Shown: positions 50,106 through 63,278 of the stretch, piece by piece
Position numbering within the stretch: the stretch's first letter is position 1
Layout: the number at the start of each line of letters is the position of its first letter
NCBI RefSeq assembly: GCF_040581485.1
Contig: NC_090128.1
Location: forward strand, 2,852,001 to 2,916,000
Origin: Linepithema humile
Taxonomy: Eukaryota; Arthropoda; Insecta; Hymenoptera; Formicidae
Direction: 5' to 3'
DNA length: 64,000 bases
Translations under genes and position numbers: made by a program
Notes under the pieces: model-generated
What the model was told of the DNA's origin: nothing
Database searches by the model: none
Seen by the model: the letters and a program-made list of their open reading frames with translations, nothing else

Positions 50106-51920
50106 CAAGAAAAAATCTTAATTTTTGGAAAATTATATATATTTGTGGTTTATCTTCCAATAAAAAGTATCTATTTTTGAAAGGAGTGAAATGAAATGCT
50201 TGAAAATGTGAAAAGTAAGTTAAAAGACATAACATAAAATCATTCATATCATTATTAAGTATTTAAACGTTCAAAATACCTATACATATATTATACTATT
50301 TTGATGTGATCGCTTAACATTAAACTAATCTAAAATTTTCATTTTTTTTTAAATAAAAGAATTGTTTAAAACTCAAAATACTAATAAATACAATGCTTAA
50401 AACGCCAGGTTGATATCTCTTTTCGTTTTTTTTTTTTTAAATCGCCTTTTAAATTCTCCAGATCAGAATCTCCTTTAATAATCGCAGCCACGTCTCTCAA
50501 ACGCAGCGCGTGAGTACATTTGTGCCAGTAATTACAAAAGTTGACACATATTGTTAGCTCACTTTCATAATCACCGGTGCATTTATCGTCCATATACATA
50601 ACGCGCGAGCAGACGTGAGCTGATGTCACGGAAGTATAAATAGTAAATTATTGTAATGCACATTTGCAATGGAATTGGAATTGCGGGATAAATCGGATTA
50701 AAATAGAAATCCTTTCGCTTCTATTCAATTTCTTACCCTTAGATGGTCCTTCCAGCGTCATCGAACAACAGCTACGCTTGCATTCCGTTCCTGTTCTTCT
50801 GTGATGCAACTTTTGTAATTTTAATCCGACTCATCCTTCATTCCAATTCGCGGTTGTTGGCGAGTTTTTGCAATACCGTACTTGGGAAACACACACAAAC
50901 GTGTGCGTATTTAGCGTAAACATATTTCATAAAGGATGCAAGTAAATTCTGAATTATTACGATAGTTTTAGCTTCGCGAATTTGCATTTTACACGATTTT
51001 TAGTGCTTAGCATACCCAAAACATGGTACTGCAAAAGATCTCTTTACATTTAATCGAATCCATCGTGCTCGTTGAATCGATTATTCGCCTCGGGAATAAG
51101 TATTATAGTTCGGTGCCATTCTTCTGCCATATTATTACTCACGGGATATACGATAATTGTTAGCATTAGCGTCGTGAGATCGCGTAAACGTTATTCGAGA
51201 ATGGATGGCATTGTATTTAACGGGAGAACGTCGCTCTCGCATCCATCTGTGCGTGCGCGAGAGTTTCCGTATTATATCCAACATTTTGTCGTACAAAGAG
51301 TCCGAACGCATAATCGTACTTCCATCACTCCAACTGAATAATCCACTAACGCGTATTCGTGCCGCATTCGTAAATATAGGCGGTAGATTCCAACAAGTTG
51401 GACATTGTTTTCAATAAATTATTAATTTTACCCGAAATTCAACAGTTTTCATTCCATCAATCTTTTCTTCCAATTAGGCAGCAAAAATCCATATCCATAC
51501 ATCCGTATAACATATTTCTGTGTATCCACATTCAAAAAATGATTTCGATCTTTACCCGAAACTACGAATAAAAAAAATCTTATTAACTAATTTCACAGGC
51601 AGGCCTTAATTGAGCAAAATTTCCGATTCGAGCAATCTGTTAAATTTTTAAAATTACGGAAAGAATTATAGCTTGAATTTTAGCGGAGAAAAAATTGCAA
51701 TTTTGAGTGAAAAATCTCGCCCTGTCCGCCAGACGCGCTTATTATCCAGCATCCTATATCGCGCATTTATCATATTGCGATACGACGTATTTATTATGAT
51801 CTCATACCAAGACATGAGCGAAACAGGGTAGGGTAGGTAGGTAGGGACCACATAGCAGGCGTGTGGGGGTAGAGACGGCCGGCGTGCGAGACAATATATA
51901 CCTGACGAGGGCCTGGTGTT
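49350..51920. other. Intergenic region, INPP4 to scabrous
   Basis: 3' UTR of INPP4 for an unknown distance, then AT-rich DNA with a 33-base poly-T run (50071-50103). No coding exon recognised; the modest ORFs at 50.4 and 51.1-51.4 kb lack recognisable domains. The right part probably holds scabrous enhancers. Confidence 0.5.
50071..50103. repeat. Poly-T run, 33 bases
   Basis: Uninterrupted T homopolymer, also a likely spot for sequencing-length error. Confidence 0.95.
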
Positions 51921-51925
51921 GCCGA

Positions 51926-52005
51926 ACACCTGCTCCACACCGGGTCCGAGCGGACCTTTGTCCAAGGGCCGATATAAAACTTGTACACCGTTTCGGCCGC
52001 AACCA
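51926..52005 (+). promoter_or_regulatory. scabrous core promoter with proneural E-box
   Basis: ACACCTGC at 51926-51933 is the inverse of GCAGGTGT, the E-box consensus bound by Achaete/Scute with Daughterless. TATAAAA follows at 51973-51979, and an initiator-like CCAGTAG has its A at 52005, 32 bases from the TATA start. Upstream of the signal-peptide ATG (52419) this gives a 5' UTR of about 414 bases. scabrous is a known direct target of proneural bHLH factors in Drosophila; use here is inferred. Confidence 0.55.
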
Positions 52006-52418
52006 GTAGGCTTTCGAGAGGCGATCAAGCGACATTCGCCACGTTCCACATACAGACTTTGCTTATCGATTGAACGATTTCACCGCTGAGATCAATCGGA
52101 TTATTTATAAATCGCATTAACAGTCTGAATAAATCGTATCGATTGTGCCAAAGCAGCAGTGATAAATTGCGGTATCGTAAAAAATAGATTCCGAAGATTT
52201 AATAATCGTCAAATTTTTGAGAATGAAACAGATCCATCAATTGCTAAATATCAAAATTTGAGGAAGAATTTATGAGTTATGAAATTTACAATACTTAAAA
52301 ATTTGTAAAACAAAAATATAAAAAGGACATATAAATTGTAAAACAAAAACATTGGAAGAAGATTGAAGATTCCCGAAAGAATTGAAAAAAATCCAGGATT
52401 GTGTCGAAATTGACGGAA

Positions 52419-55400
52419 ATGGCAAACATACTGTGGCTGTTATCAGCGATTATAGCGAGCACGTTAACTATTGGCACGTGTATGGACGAAGATCTCAGCA
52501 GTACGATCAAGTTATTAAAGGAGCAAGTGGGTGCCCTTCTGGAACATCGACAAGAAGATTATAATGCTCTGGAAGAGAGCCTGAAGCGAGCGATGGAGAA
52601 AAACACAGAACTTATGGTTCTTAAAAACGAAGTGAAGCAACTCAGGTAAAATTTTGTTTCCCTTTTTCTTGCACTCAATACCGTAACATAATACACATAC
52701 ATATTAGAACTCGCTACGTGGATAACTACAGTATCTGTTAACATGATGCGAGAAACCTTAGAAGTTAATCGAAGTCTAAGGACTCTGTCTAGTCTTTTTT
52801 TGCAAAGACGATTTTATTACAGTCTCTTTCTATTTAAAATTAATAAAATTTACTATTTTCATTATTCAAAATAGAAATGAAAATTCCTAGCAAATATAAA
52901 ACTCTGAAATTTTTTACTCTTAACAACGTTTATGTTGCTTTATTTTATTATAATATATTTTTACAATCTATTATATTCGGAATTAATATATCTAATTATA
53001 TGATAGTAAAATAACTTTTGATATAAAGCGATTTTGACAATGAAGAGTGAAAAAAATATAGATGTTCGAGTTTTATCCTTTTCAAAAAATATTCTTTTAA
53101 TTTCTTTTCCACTGTCTCAATCGCATAGAAAAAAAAGGGGAAAAATATAGTCACCCTAATAATACAGCGTGTCCCCTCGCATGTACAGGAAGGAAGTAAA
53201 TGCTCTTCGCGGCGGAAGCGGCAATGAAGCAAAGAACGAGCGATTGCGCGTGCGATGGCTCGGTAGCGCTGTGACGGAGCTGCAAAGCGAGGTCGCCGAG
53301 GTGCTCAGGACGCGGAACGCGAGCGAGGAGTTGGCCGAACGGTCGAGGATGCGGAGCGAGCTGGCCTTGCTGAAGGGCGACGTCGCCGAAGTCGGTAAAA
53401 GCATACGCGATCTCGGCGGAAGAATCACCATGATAGAAGCCACCCTCGGTACCATCAGGCTCGACATTGCAGCGACCAAGGAACGCACCAGCCTCATATC
53501 TCGTTCCTGCGCAGATGTCAGTAGTCAGGTAAGTTGTTCCCCTTCGCAAATATTAGAAGAAAAAAACCGACGTGAAAAGAAAGAAGACGGCAGGTGATAT
53601 TCTGTCCGCAAGGTGGCTTAGTCAAATCAAGTATAAAATGACGAAAAATTCGCTTGAATGTATCTCATTTTAGAGCGACCGATTAATTAATTAATTAATT
53701 TTTCACTTCTTGATTCTTTCTTAAAAGTAAAATCGAAATACGCGGCGTAATCGATGCGTAATTATTATGTAATTATTTAAATTAATTAACTGCGCAAATC
53801 AGATTCTTCTCTGCATATATGCAAACTACAAGAATAATATATTCTGTGCAAGGACACATGATTTACATTCGATATCGCCGTCGGCGACACGGGATTCCTA
53901 GATGAGCGCGTGCCGATTCAATGGCTACGGCAGATTTTTTTCAACTTACAATCAAGATCAATTTCGTGGTGGCCACGAGCATATGCACAAGCATCGCACG
54001 CACACGCTGAAAGGTCTGCTGTATATTCGCATGCACGCAGACAATGCGCGTCCATGTAGATAACGGCTGCCGCTACCATTTAGTATTTACGGCAGGAAGA
54101 AGAAAGGGGGATGCGTGCTTGGTGCACCTGCTCCTCGCGCGGGGCGGCCAGCTGCTTCATTCCTGTTTTTCGTTTTGCCGCTTGGCAGCTGCTTCTCAAC
54201 CTTCTCCTCCTTCTACCTCCCCTTTGCCTCGCCCGCACAACGGACCCTTCTTTCGGGCCGCACACATGCCCCTCAGGTCTATTCCCTTCTTCTTAAATAC
54301 CGCCCTTACTTCCCGCCCTTTGCTTCTACCTTCAATTCTCAATCGTCATAAGAAGCCGGATGTTCTATAATAAAATGTCTGTTAATAGAAAACGATAAAA
54401 TATGTTTCAAAAATATGAGAATTAAGTGCAAGATCACTCGACGGAATAATTGGTAAAATTTAACTTTCACGTGATAACTTTGCCACGACAAAATGCCTTA
54501 AACTTTTCAAATATATTAATTAATTAGGAAAAAAGGGAAAAGTGATTAGTGGAATATTATATAATAATCCCTATTTGTTAATTTAATTATAAAAAGTGGG
54601 AATAAAAAATATAATATGAAAAATCTTGCATTAAAATGAGTTAATATAAAATTAATTTCAAATTTTCCTCTAATACGCGACAAGGATGTTATCCGCCCAC
54701 GCATCTGCGCGTGTTCTAAATTCTTTGATCTCACGCACAAGGTTCGATCGGCGATCCTTACCGTCTGCGGTATTTGACATACGTAGGCACGCTGGCAACC
54801 GCAGGCACACGAGTCGACAGCTGTGACCCTACTCTCACGCATTCCAAAAGCACGTGTGTGTTGTATACGTTTAAGCACGCATACCACATTGTGGGAAAAA
54901 ATGGCTTGTAAAAAGCGGATTAAAGAGAATCGACGAAAATTCGCCTTGTAAGGCCAAAATAAATTTTATTGAAATTAGAGATTTGACAATTGCATTAGAA
55001 ATAATAATTTTTCCAATTTTACTATTTTATAAAATTCATTAGAAATTGTTTGCTTCATTAAAAATTATATTCTACTATTGTATTATATTTTTGAAAATTT
55101 CAAGAAGAGAAAAATGTTGGGAGAATTACGATTTAACACACATTAATCACATACCTCCTTCCTTTGTTGCAGCTGAGCACGGTGCAGATCGAGCTGAAGT
55201 CCTTAAAATGTGAGCAAAAGCCAGAACATCGGCCGAACAAAGCTGACATCTTCCACAATGAGGTGAGGGGATCGCATGAGATTGGGTCGATCCGAAGGCA
55301 CAGCTACTATTCCCACGCTCTATCCCATCGTGCACGCTTGGAGGACCGTCTACGAAATGTCGAGCGGAAAATCTCCATTGTAGCGCGAAAACGAGCGATG

Positions 55401-56474
55401 GTCGAGAAGCGAGTGGTATTTGAGGATCACGAACATCTCAACGAACGGATGAAGAGTCTCGAATTGGCACAAACCGAGCTCTCGAAGAAGGTGTCCAACG
55501 CTAGCCGGGACCTGGTGTCGATGAACGAGCTGGACGAGTCAATGGTGCGACTGTACGATTCGGTGCGCTTACTCGAGGAAGCCGTCTACGTCAATCGCTC
55601 GGAAGTAAAGCGAGAGCTGGCTAGACTGGAGATAAACGCAGCGCGAAAGGCAGCCGAGCTGTCGCTGACCAGGGAGGAGCTGAGCAATCTTCGACGCGCG
55701 GTACAGGCGCTGAGCGTGAGCGCGTCGCAGTTGCAGGAGAAGAGTGACGCGCAACGGAAGGGTCTGGACATCCTGAACGAAACTCTGAGCCGTCTGGATT
55801 TAACGCAAAATCTGGCCAAGGCGGTGAACGTCACGCACGAGTTGGAACAGGTGGAGGATCAGTATCGTCTTATGGTGGACTCTCTTCCGGGCAACTGCGA
55901 AAAGCGCAATGGTTTGACTCTGTTAGCGCCCGGTCCCGGGGCGCCCTTACTAGCTTCCTGCCACGACGGCTCGATCGTTGTAGCCCGCAGAATTGACGGC
56001 GCGATGGATTTCGATCGCAGCTGGAACGAGTACTCGATCGGCTTCGGCTCTCCGGTCAGCGAATTCTGGATCGGCAACGAGGCGCTGCATCGGCTCACTC
56101 GCGACAACTGCAGCAGACTGCGAGTCGATCTGACCGACACTTACGGCGTGCACTGGCGTGCCGAGTACGAGCATTTCACCGTCGACTCTGAAGAGACCGG
56201 CTACCGGCTCCATGTGTCCGGTTATTCGGGCAACGCAACCGACGCGCTCTCCTATCAGGATGGAATGGCGTTCAGCGCCAAAGACCGCGATATGGATATC
56301 AGTACCACCGACTGCGCGGCCAATTACCGCGGTGGATGGTGGTTCAGCCATTGTCAGCATGCTAATCTCAACGGCAGATACTCTTTGGGTCTGACGTGGT
56401 TCCAGTCGAATACAAATGAATGGATGGCAGTTGCGTCCTCCGAGATGTTGGTGCAACGGAAGCAAAACTGTTGA
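52419..56474 (+). CDS. sca: Scabrous, secreted fibrinogen-like protein
   Basis: Exons 52419-52645, 53189-53528, 55173-56474; 1869 bases, 622 residues, phases consistent. Scabrous is a secreted glycoprotein that modulates Notch signalling and spaces neural precursors and ommatidia. Signal peptide MANILWLLSAIIASTLTIG, then about 400 residues of charged heptad-like sequence (for example NERLRVRWLGSAV and EELSNLRRAVQAL) forming coiled coils, then a fibrinogen-like domain of about 190 residues with EFWIGNEALHRLT, GYSGNATDALSYQDGMAFSA, and NYRGGWWFSHCQHANLNGRY, which closely follows Drosophila Sca. The ATG at 52419 is chosen because it opens the signal peptide. The introns are 543 and 1644 bases; the second holds CT-rich sequence at 54.1-54.3 kb that is not coding. 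The C-terminal extension seen after the domain in Drosophila is absent. Confidence 0.95.
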
Positions 56475-57035
56475 CGATCCTGAAAAGTTAAATCAAACAA
56501 TGAAATCATTTATGTTGAATCAATAGACAATACTTTGAAGAACTCTAAAGCAGTGTGTTCTATGTAATTTGAAGTTCAGTAGTCAATCGACGAGAACATT
56601 TATTGCAATACCAAAGAGTTAAAGACTTTAATGTAAATACAGTGTATGATTATGCACAGAATGGACACTGTAAAAATGTGAAAAAAAAAACGTAGATATA
56701 ACTTATTACAAACATAGATATTACATAGTGATAGAAAAAAAAAGATCAATTTTTTGCACCGAAATAAATTACATATTAAAAAAACAAATTAATGAAAAAA
56801 AGTATAAGTATTATTAAAGCCTGCAATACTTTAATTCTTTAATATAGATAAAAAATGGCTGGATTTGCACATGCAAGATATTAAAAATAAAGATATACAA
56901 TTTCAAATTAACTTTACAACGTTTAAGATGCATCGATTTTCTTACCTTGTTATTCGCAAAATCGAATAATCATATCGTTAGAACGTAATATGTACATATG
57001 ATCAACTCAATGCAATTTGCATCAAATTGTTTGCA
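56475..57035. other. Convergent 3' UTRs of sca and the ZAD zinc-finger gene
   Basis: AT-rich, no ORF of note. Candidate AATAAA-type signals on the plus strand lie near 56762. Confidence 0.5.
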
Positions 57036-58147
57036 TCAAACAACCGTTTTCGAAGCGTCGCTTTGTGAAAGATCTAGTACGTGTCGCAATTTGCACTTTT
57101 TCTGGTGTACAAACAGGCTGCCGCCATTGCCGTAAGCGGAACCACACAATTTGCAAACAAATGGCTTTTCTCCAGTATGTGTGAAGGTGTGTTGTTTCAG
57201 GTACTTGTATCGAGTGAAGGATTTGCCGCATGTTTCGCAATGGTATTTTGCTTCGCCTGTGTGAGTCCTTAGATGATATCTGAGTCCATTCGGGGACGCA
57301 AAGGCAGTGCTGCAAATGTGGCAGATCAAATGCTTAATGTTCATATGAATCTTCTCGTGCCTCTTCTTATAACTGAGAATAGCGAAGCTTTTATCACACT
57401 GCTCACAAGTGTACGGCTTGGAGTCATAATGTGATTTAAGATGAAACCGTAATCCAGACATGGAGGCGAAGATTTTGCTACAGACGTGACACAGATATTG
57501 TTTTCCGTTATTGTTTGGCAATTCATCACAATTAATATTTGGATTCAGTGAAACTTGTTCTTTTGAAGACGTTTCTTGGGTTTTACAACCAAGATTACTT
57601 CTGTCATTATCATCAGACTCTGGCCTCGTGACTTCTATATTATCTGTATTATCTGTATCCTGAAACAATACAGAACGTGTTTCTGATATAGAAATTTTTA
57701 AATATGTTTGTACAGATTTTTTCTAAACCCAAGTAAGTTTAATAAATAATATTTTCTTTACTTACCTGGCAATGTTTGCTGCTCTCATATTCATGCAACT
57801 TGTTATTGGATTTTTTACATAGATTTACAAACTCATAAGCATCCCGTAGCTTTATTTTACATTTGGGACATATAGACTTGGGTAAATCATCATCTTGTAA
57901 TATCTAACAGAATAGTAATATAAATGTAGATATTGCATCGATATCTTTTCTAGGTTTTATTTAAAATCACATGTTAATAATTACTTACGTTGATGGAACA
58001 TAAATCTGCGATCTGTAACCTTAATTGCCGACACTCTTCATTGTTGACATCATCATGGAACAAGGATGTCACATGGCATTGTTCCATTTGACATAATTTA
58101 CAGAGACATAATCTGCATACTTGCTGCATGTCGAGTGTTGGACACAT
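57036..58147 (-). CDS. ZAD domain, five C2H2-type zinc fingers
   Basis: Minus-strand exons 58147-57989, 57903-57766, 57659-57036; 921 bases, 306 residues, all phase 0. The ZAD begins VCRLCLCKLC and ends with SICPKCKIKLRDAYEF, giving the paired C-x2-C zinc ligands; ZADs mediate dimerisation in insect transcription factors. A Ser/Asp-rich linker follows, then fingers starting YLCHVCSKIF, YTCEQCDKSF, LICHICSTAF, YHCETCGKSF and FVCKLCGSAY. The last finger ends HQKKC, so it is C2HC. The linker HTGEKPF before finger five is canonical. Nuclear DNA-binding factor of unknown target; I cannot assign an orthologue. The ATG at 58147 is preferred over an upstream GTG in frame. Confidence 0.9.
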
Positions 58148-58988
58148 GTCTGAATTTGGATTTGTTGACACACAACTTTTCTATTCTTTGCAAAAATGTT
58201 GAGGTTAGATTAGGTTAAGTTCTGACAAACAAATTGTCATTCAACGTGTGTAAAATGTAAAGCAAGGATAAAATAAAATTATTATTTTGCACTAAACAAT
58301 TGTATGATACATATTATATGTATTAAATGTTACGTAATACAATATTGAATTAGTTGATTAAAAGATTCATCATAACCTTCGAATATCACACGTGCTATAA
58401 ACCCAAAGCGGTGTAATGGAGGAATTAAGATAAAATTAAAAGAAAAGAACGAAAATTGAAAAAATATATTTTTGCAATCCAACGAAGCATTAAGTGGTCA
58501 AAAATGTCTTTCTACAAATTACATTAAACAAAGCATTAATAGCTCATCTCCCTTATGTCATGTTAAAATTAAGAGAGCATAAGATTAAAAAATATAATCA
58601 AAAAATTGTAAAATATAGTTTTTAATTTTTTTAATAAATAGCCATGGGATATTTATACATATATAAAATTATTATACATTTGTAAAACGCTTTATCATAA
58701 ATATATAATTTTATAATATATAGAAAAATATATCACACACATTATTGCACATAATATATTTATATATTAACTTATTTAAAAAAAGTAAAAACGTAAAAGA
58801 AGTTTCCAGTCGTGCTCTCACTTCTTTCTTATAACACACCGATATCTGAAAATTTGTAAAAGAATATTTAAAATACAAATAATATTGAGAATGGGAGAAT
58901 ATTTGTTGTAATGTGCTAAAGATTTAGGAGAATTAAATACCTTGAAATTTTCATATACCTTTTTTCATAGGTGTTTCTACAGGAAAAT
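58148..58988. other. Intergenic, ZAD gene promoter and acyltransferase 3' UTR
   Basis: Very AT-rich. Contains GTTAGATTAGGTTAAG near 58202, close to the presumed ZAD gene start. Nothing else recognised. Confidence 0.5.
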
Positions 58989-61407
58989 CTAATGATTCAT
59001 AAAAGCATGTGTAATGCTATTATATGCAATATCTATTTCGCGCACAGTATCTTCTAAAATTTCCATAAAAAGTCTTTCATCTTCTATTATTGACTTATCA
59101 GCTATTAAAGATAGATGTAAGTTGTCTCCGTAGCTTAGCAAAGAAAAACCAAGAGCGGTATTATCCCTGGAAATAATTTATAATATACTCGTCTATATAT
59201 ATTTCTATAATGTATTAATTTTTCAATTGTGTTTACTTATTTATTAAAATGAAAGATAGTAGCGATACGTTACTTGTTTGGTATCCAGAAGATCATGTTG
59301 CTCAAAGTGTTATTCAGAATACGCACTTTTTGTGGCCCGCACATATTGCTGAATGCCATTGTGCTAAAAGAAAGACTTGAAAGAAGAGCTTTTAAAATTT
59401 TTGCCGGTAATATTGCGGATAGATATTTTATAACCCAAGAATTAAGCAAAATGTTTGGTCCTCTTCTGAGCTCATTATGTGCTCTGGTGATGTCCTGAAG
59501 ACGTTTGAAAAATTGAGAATCCTTATGTGGCTCTGTAATTGTTTGTCCGTTTACGTTGGAAATACATATTTGTAGATAAGCAAGTGAGAATTTGTTATCC
59601 AATGTTATATTTTCATCAGGCATAGTCATTCTTATTGGTATGATAACTGTTAATGCATCAGGTGCTGGTTTATTGATCTGCAGAAAAAATATGTCATCTT
59701 TGCAACGAAAACTTTTAAACAAACAAAAAATTTTCCAATTTTTACAAACATGTTGAGTTCTATTTTTGAAAAGGTTTTGACATACTTACGCATAGATGAT
59801 ATTTGTGCACACTGGCAGAGAAAGCTGCTAATATTATATCTCCGAATCTGGCCCCTGTAATGTTTTTTATTTCACGGATTTTCATCAAAAGTTTCTGTGA
59901 TTTGTTGACGTCGTCCTCTAACCAGTAGGATACCAACTTTTCACCTGTCTGGGATGAGCCATGTAAAGCACTAAAAATACATTTATTACAATAATGCACA
60001 TTTAAAATTTTATTGTATTAAAAATAGATGAATTAAAAAAAAATTGATAAAAACTATAAAACACCATAAAATTCTAATATTTAAAATCAGAGACTTAATG
60101 CTGTTTTGTTCTTTTGCGTTTCTTTATTCTGTTTTACAGAAATTAATCTCTTTTATTTTAATTCATCTATCTTTGCAAAGAATAAATATTTAAATATTAA
60201 ATATAATAACATACTTTTCGTCCATACTACGAATAGTCTGTTGAATTAAACATTGTGGAGCAGAAAGTAAAATCATCGTCAATCGCATGGCTTTTATAAC
60301 TTTCTTACACAATTGTTTCAATAGATTTTTGAAATTTAACCACGTATAATCGATCCACATTTTCATTTGCCGCTTCAGCAAATCGATCGTTACATTCCCA
60401 GAAAATTTCAATAACGCGCAAAAATGACTTCGTAGATCTTTCAAAATTTGTGACAACGGTATGTAAATAAATGGTACAGATGCAACGAAAATATCCTTAT
60501 CACAGAATCGCGCAACCTCCATCTCACCTTGGAGAATCTTTCCCAAATTACGCGACGGTGAAATAATTTCTCTAAAATCTTTTTCATTCTTGTTTATCGA
60601 GATGCTGTCATCAAACTTTATTTTTGCCATCTTTACTTCACTTTCCTCAGAAATCGCTTTAAGCAATACTTGTAGAAGAGCTACCCCATCGCCCAAAGAA
60701 TGATGAACACGAAATATTACAGGAATCTTGCTGAGATCGGTGTTCAAGTGCTCCTCGGGGAGCAAACAGCCTTCTTCGACACAAGATCTGGATCTCGTGC
60801 AACGTTTTCCAACGAGACACTCCCATGCAGCCATGTTATCATCGGGCAACGGTCTATTACACACGTTTCCCAAATTTCTCCTAAAAGTTTCACTGAAGAT
60901 ATCTTCGCAAGACCCATCGCAATTAGCGTTCTCGCATTCTAACCATCTGATTCTATTTTTCAGGTCGATTTCCTCACTTTTCTCCCAAAAATAGTAACCG
61001 AATTTTTGGTTACGACGATAGAGCAACTTTTCAAGCGATGTGCCGACAGCCTTCGAAACAATGCGATTATTTATCAAATTCCTGAGATCCTCCAGGAAAA
61101 TCACGTTCGTATTTTGCGTGTTCTCCAATATCATCAAGACATTGATAATGGACAGAGAAACGATGTCTTCGGCAGCCCAAACAGAATCTGTGCCTTTCAA
61201 CAGACCGGCAAACTTTTTTTTTAACTGAATTTTTAACACAATTTCGACTAAACGACGGTAGACGTATAAAAAGATTAGAATAATAACAATGAGTGGAGCA
61301 AATGCGAAAACGCAAATAATTCCCAATAACTCACATAACTTTTGATAATCTTTGATTCTTTGCGTTATTTTATTTGAAACAACTAAGTTTAATCTTTTGG
61401 GTTGCAT
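58989..61407 (-). CDS. WSD/DGAT-type O-acyltransferase
   Basis: Minus-strand exons 61407-60215, 59970-59790, 59677-59274, 59166-58989; 1956 bases, 651 residues, phases 2-0-2. A single membrane segment at about residues 30-52 (LGIICVFAFAPLIVIILIFL) anchors it. The catalytic motif HHxxxDG is present as HHSLGDG at about residues 235-241, preceded by IPVIFRV as in wax ester synthase/diacylglycerol acyltransferases. The C-terminal part has GARFGDIILAAFSASV and ends with SNVNGQ- and GFSLLSYGDNLHLSL-type segments of the WSD1 C-terminal domain. It likely makes wax esters or triacylglycerol from acyl-CoA at the ER; in insects such enzymes are candidates for cuticular or glandular lipids. An unusual Cys-rich insert (CENANCDGSC, RSCVEEGC) precedes the active site. 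Confidence 0.88.
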
Positions 61408-61962
61408 TTTATTGACGATTTTAAATCACCAATTAATTTTATATATAACTTCAATCAATTAACTGTTAATCAATTCTTCTATTCGTCAAAAATCTCTCTG
61501 TTATTCATAGCTGAAAAAAAATTTTTTCAATTTTTAAATGAGTATACTTAAGAGTAATGTAATGGTGTAATATAATGTATATTTTAAGATAAGTGACTTT
61601 ATTTAATTGTTTTTAACTTACATAAAGAAATATGTCTTATACGCTGCTCTTTCTAGTAATATGTGCTGCAGAAACGAGTAAACATGGTATTCAAATAGGG
61701 AAGCCATATACAAATTTTCCTGTTACTTTCATGATCAGATTATTATATAATTAAATCTTTTAATCGGTTTATTTTTCTATCGATGTAACTCTGACGTAAT
61801 CTGTAAATTTCTCAGTATGTTTGTCCGTCTTATTATATTATATTACCTATCGTTTGAACAATTATTTCAAGCTGTATTTTATATGTTAAAAATTTTATTT
61901 TTTAATAAGAATAGTTACCTACATCGATTATAAATTTTCAACACCTGTTTTGTGCATCTAAT

Positions 61963-62878
61963 TTAACTTTTATTTGTTAGAATCCAGCATTTTTTACCAA
62001 ATTTTTCAGTGTTTTCTTCAGGATTTATGATACTTCCTGCGACGTCGAGCAATCTCTGTTGCAAAATATCAATCTACAATATACAATATACATGCAATTT
62101 GTTAATTTTTTGTTGAAATATAGTTTACATAAAAATTTTATTGAAATAGATTATATTATAGAGAATAACGGCGAATTTTATGCTCAACTATTTATGAAAA
62201 TAATAAATCATAAAATATATGCCGCAAAAATAACTCATTTGACGTAATATTGCGTAAAAAGAATTTGTTTTTATATTTTGTAATATTAAAATATAAAATA
62301 CTTAATTGACAAGGAATCTTAAATATAACCTCTTTTTGTTTTTCTGTCATCGTACAATTCATAGCAATAATTTGCATTTTTAATCGTTCATTCTGCAATA
62401 ACAAAGCGTCGTATCTAAAACGTAACATATAAAATATTAAAACTAATAAATCTATTATTGACATTATTGCAAATTGAGAAAAAATTACTTTTGATGCCAT
62501 GTTCTTTGCACTTGTCTTTTTAAGGTTTCTGGCAATATGTCAACAGAGCCGAGTTGAATATCTGTGACATTTTGGCGAAACAAATCTAAAAAGCAAAGAA
62601 TCAATTTAAGAATAGATTATAAATAAAATCTCAGTTTTTTATTCCGTACAAGTTTTTTGCTCACTTAACATCTGTTTATTTCGCGTTTTAGCTTTTTTCA
62701 AGTCATCTGTCAAAAGTTTATCGCGAGATTTTAAGACAGAATACCGCAGAAATCGAATAGCTTCCAAATCACGTGAATACTTCAAGCTTTCCTCTAGTTT
62801 TTGTATAACATTATGAATTTTATTAATTTTTGCAACATATGTTTCCTCGGAATTCCTTAAATGCATAATACATAACAT
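61963..62878 (-). CDS. Small coiled-coil protein, unrecognised
   Basis: Minus-strand exons 62878-62665, 62585-62489, 62414-62330, 62073-61963; 507 bases, 168 residues, with phases 1-2-0 that all match. Heptad-like, charged sequence: ATYVAK-like N-terminus, LKYSRDLEAIRFLRYSVLKS, then DALLLQNERLKMQIIAM and IDILQQRLLDVAGSIINPEE near the end. No membrane segment or signal peptide. The first ATG (62878) follows an in-frame TAA directly; a second Met is four codons later. A further upstream exon joining at an AAG near 62861 cannot be excluded. The regularity suggests a centrosomal, ciliary or kinetochore-type structural protein, but I cannot name it. Confidence 0.65.
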
Positions 62879-63278
62879 TTATCAATTGTTATCTGATTAA
62901 TAGTGGAAAAAATAAATTACATGAAAATTTCTTCTTGTTCGATATCGTTTTATTAGTCTCGTGGTTTTTCTGTGTGATGAATAACAAACAGTCTTAAATA
63001 ATGCGAAGCTTTGTTGCTCGTGCGTTATATTTTATATAATCCTATAATATAACCCTGTAGCTTTATTTACTTGACTTTTGCTTTATAGCTAATATTATAT
63101 TTCTATCACTTCTTTGGGTAGTAAGTACAGTGCGTCACAGATATAAATCACACACAATAATAAAAATATATATGCATCACAGACTTTTGTTGTGTAAATA
63201 TTATAAACAAAAAAATAAGACATCTAAGGCTTTTGTTTAGACCAATTTAGACCATGTTCAGACATATGTAACGCAATT

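Noticed and set aside
51666..52049. 127-codon minus-strand ORF at the scabrous promoter
   Set aside because: Overlaps the TATA and E-box region on the opposite strand; composition is not protein-like and no domain is seen.
54044..54370. Overlapping ORFs in scabrous intron 2
   Set aside because: CT-rich simple sequence that happens to be open in several frames.
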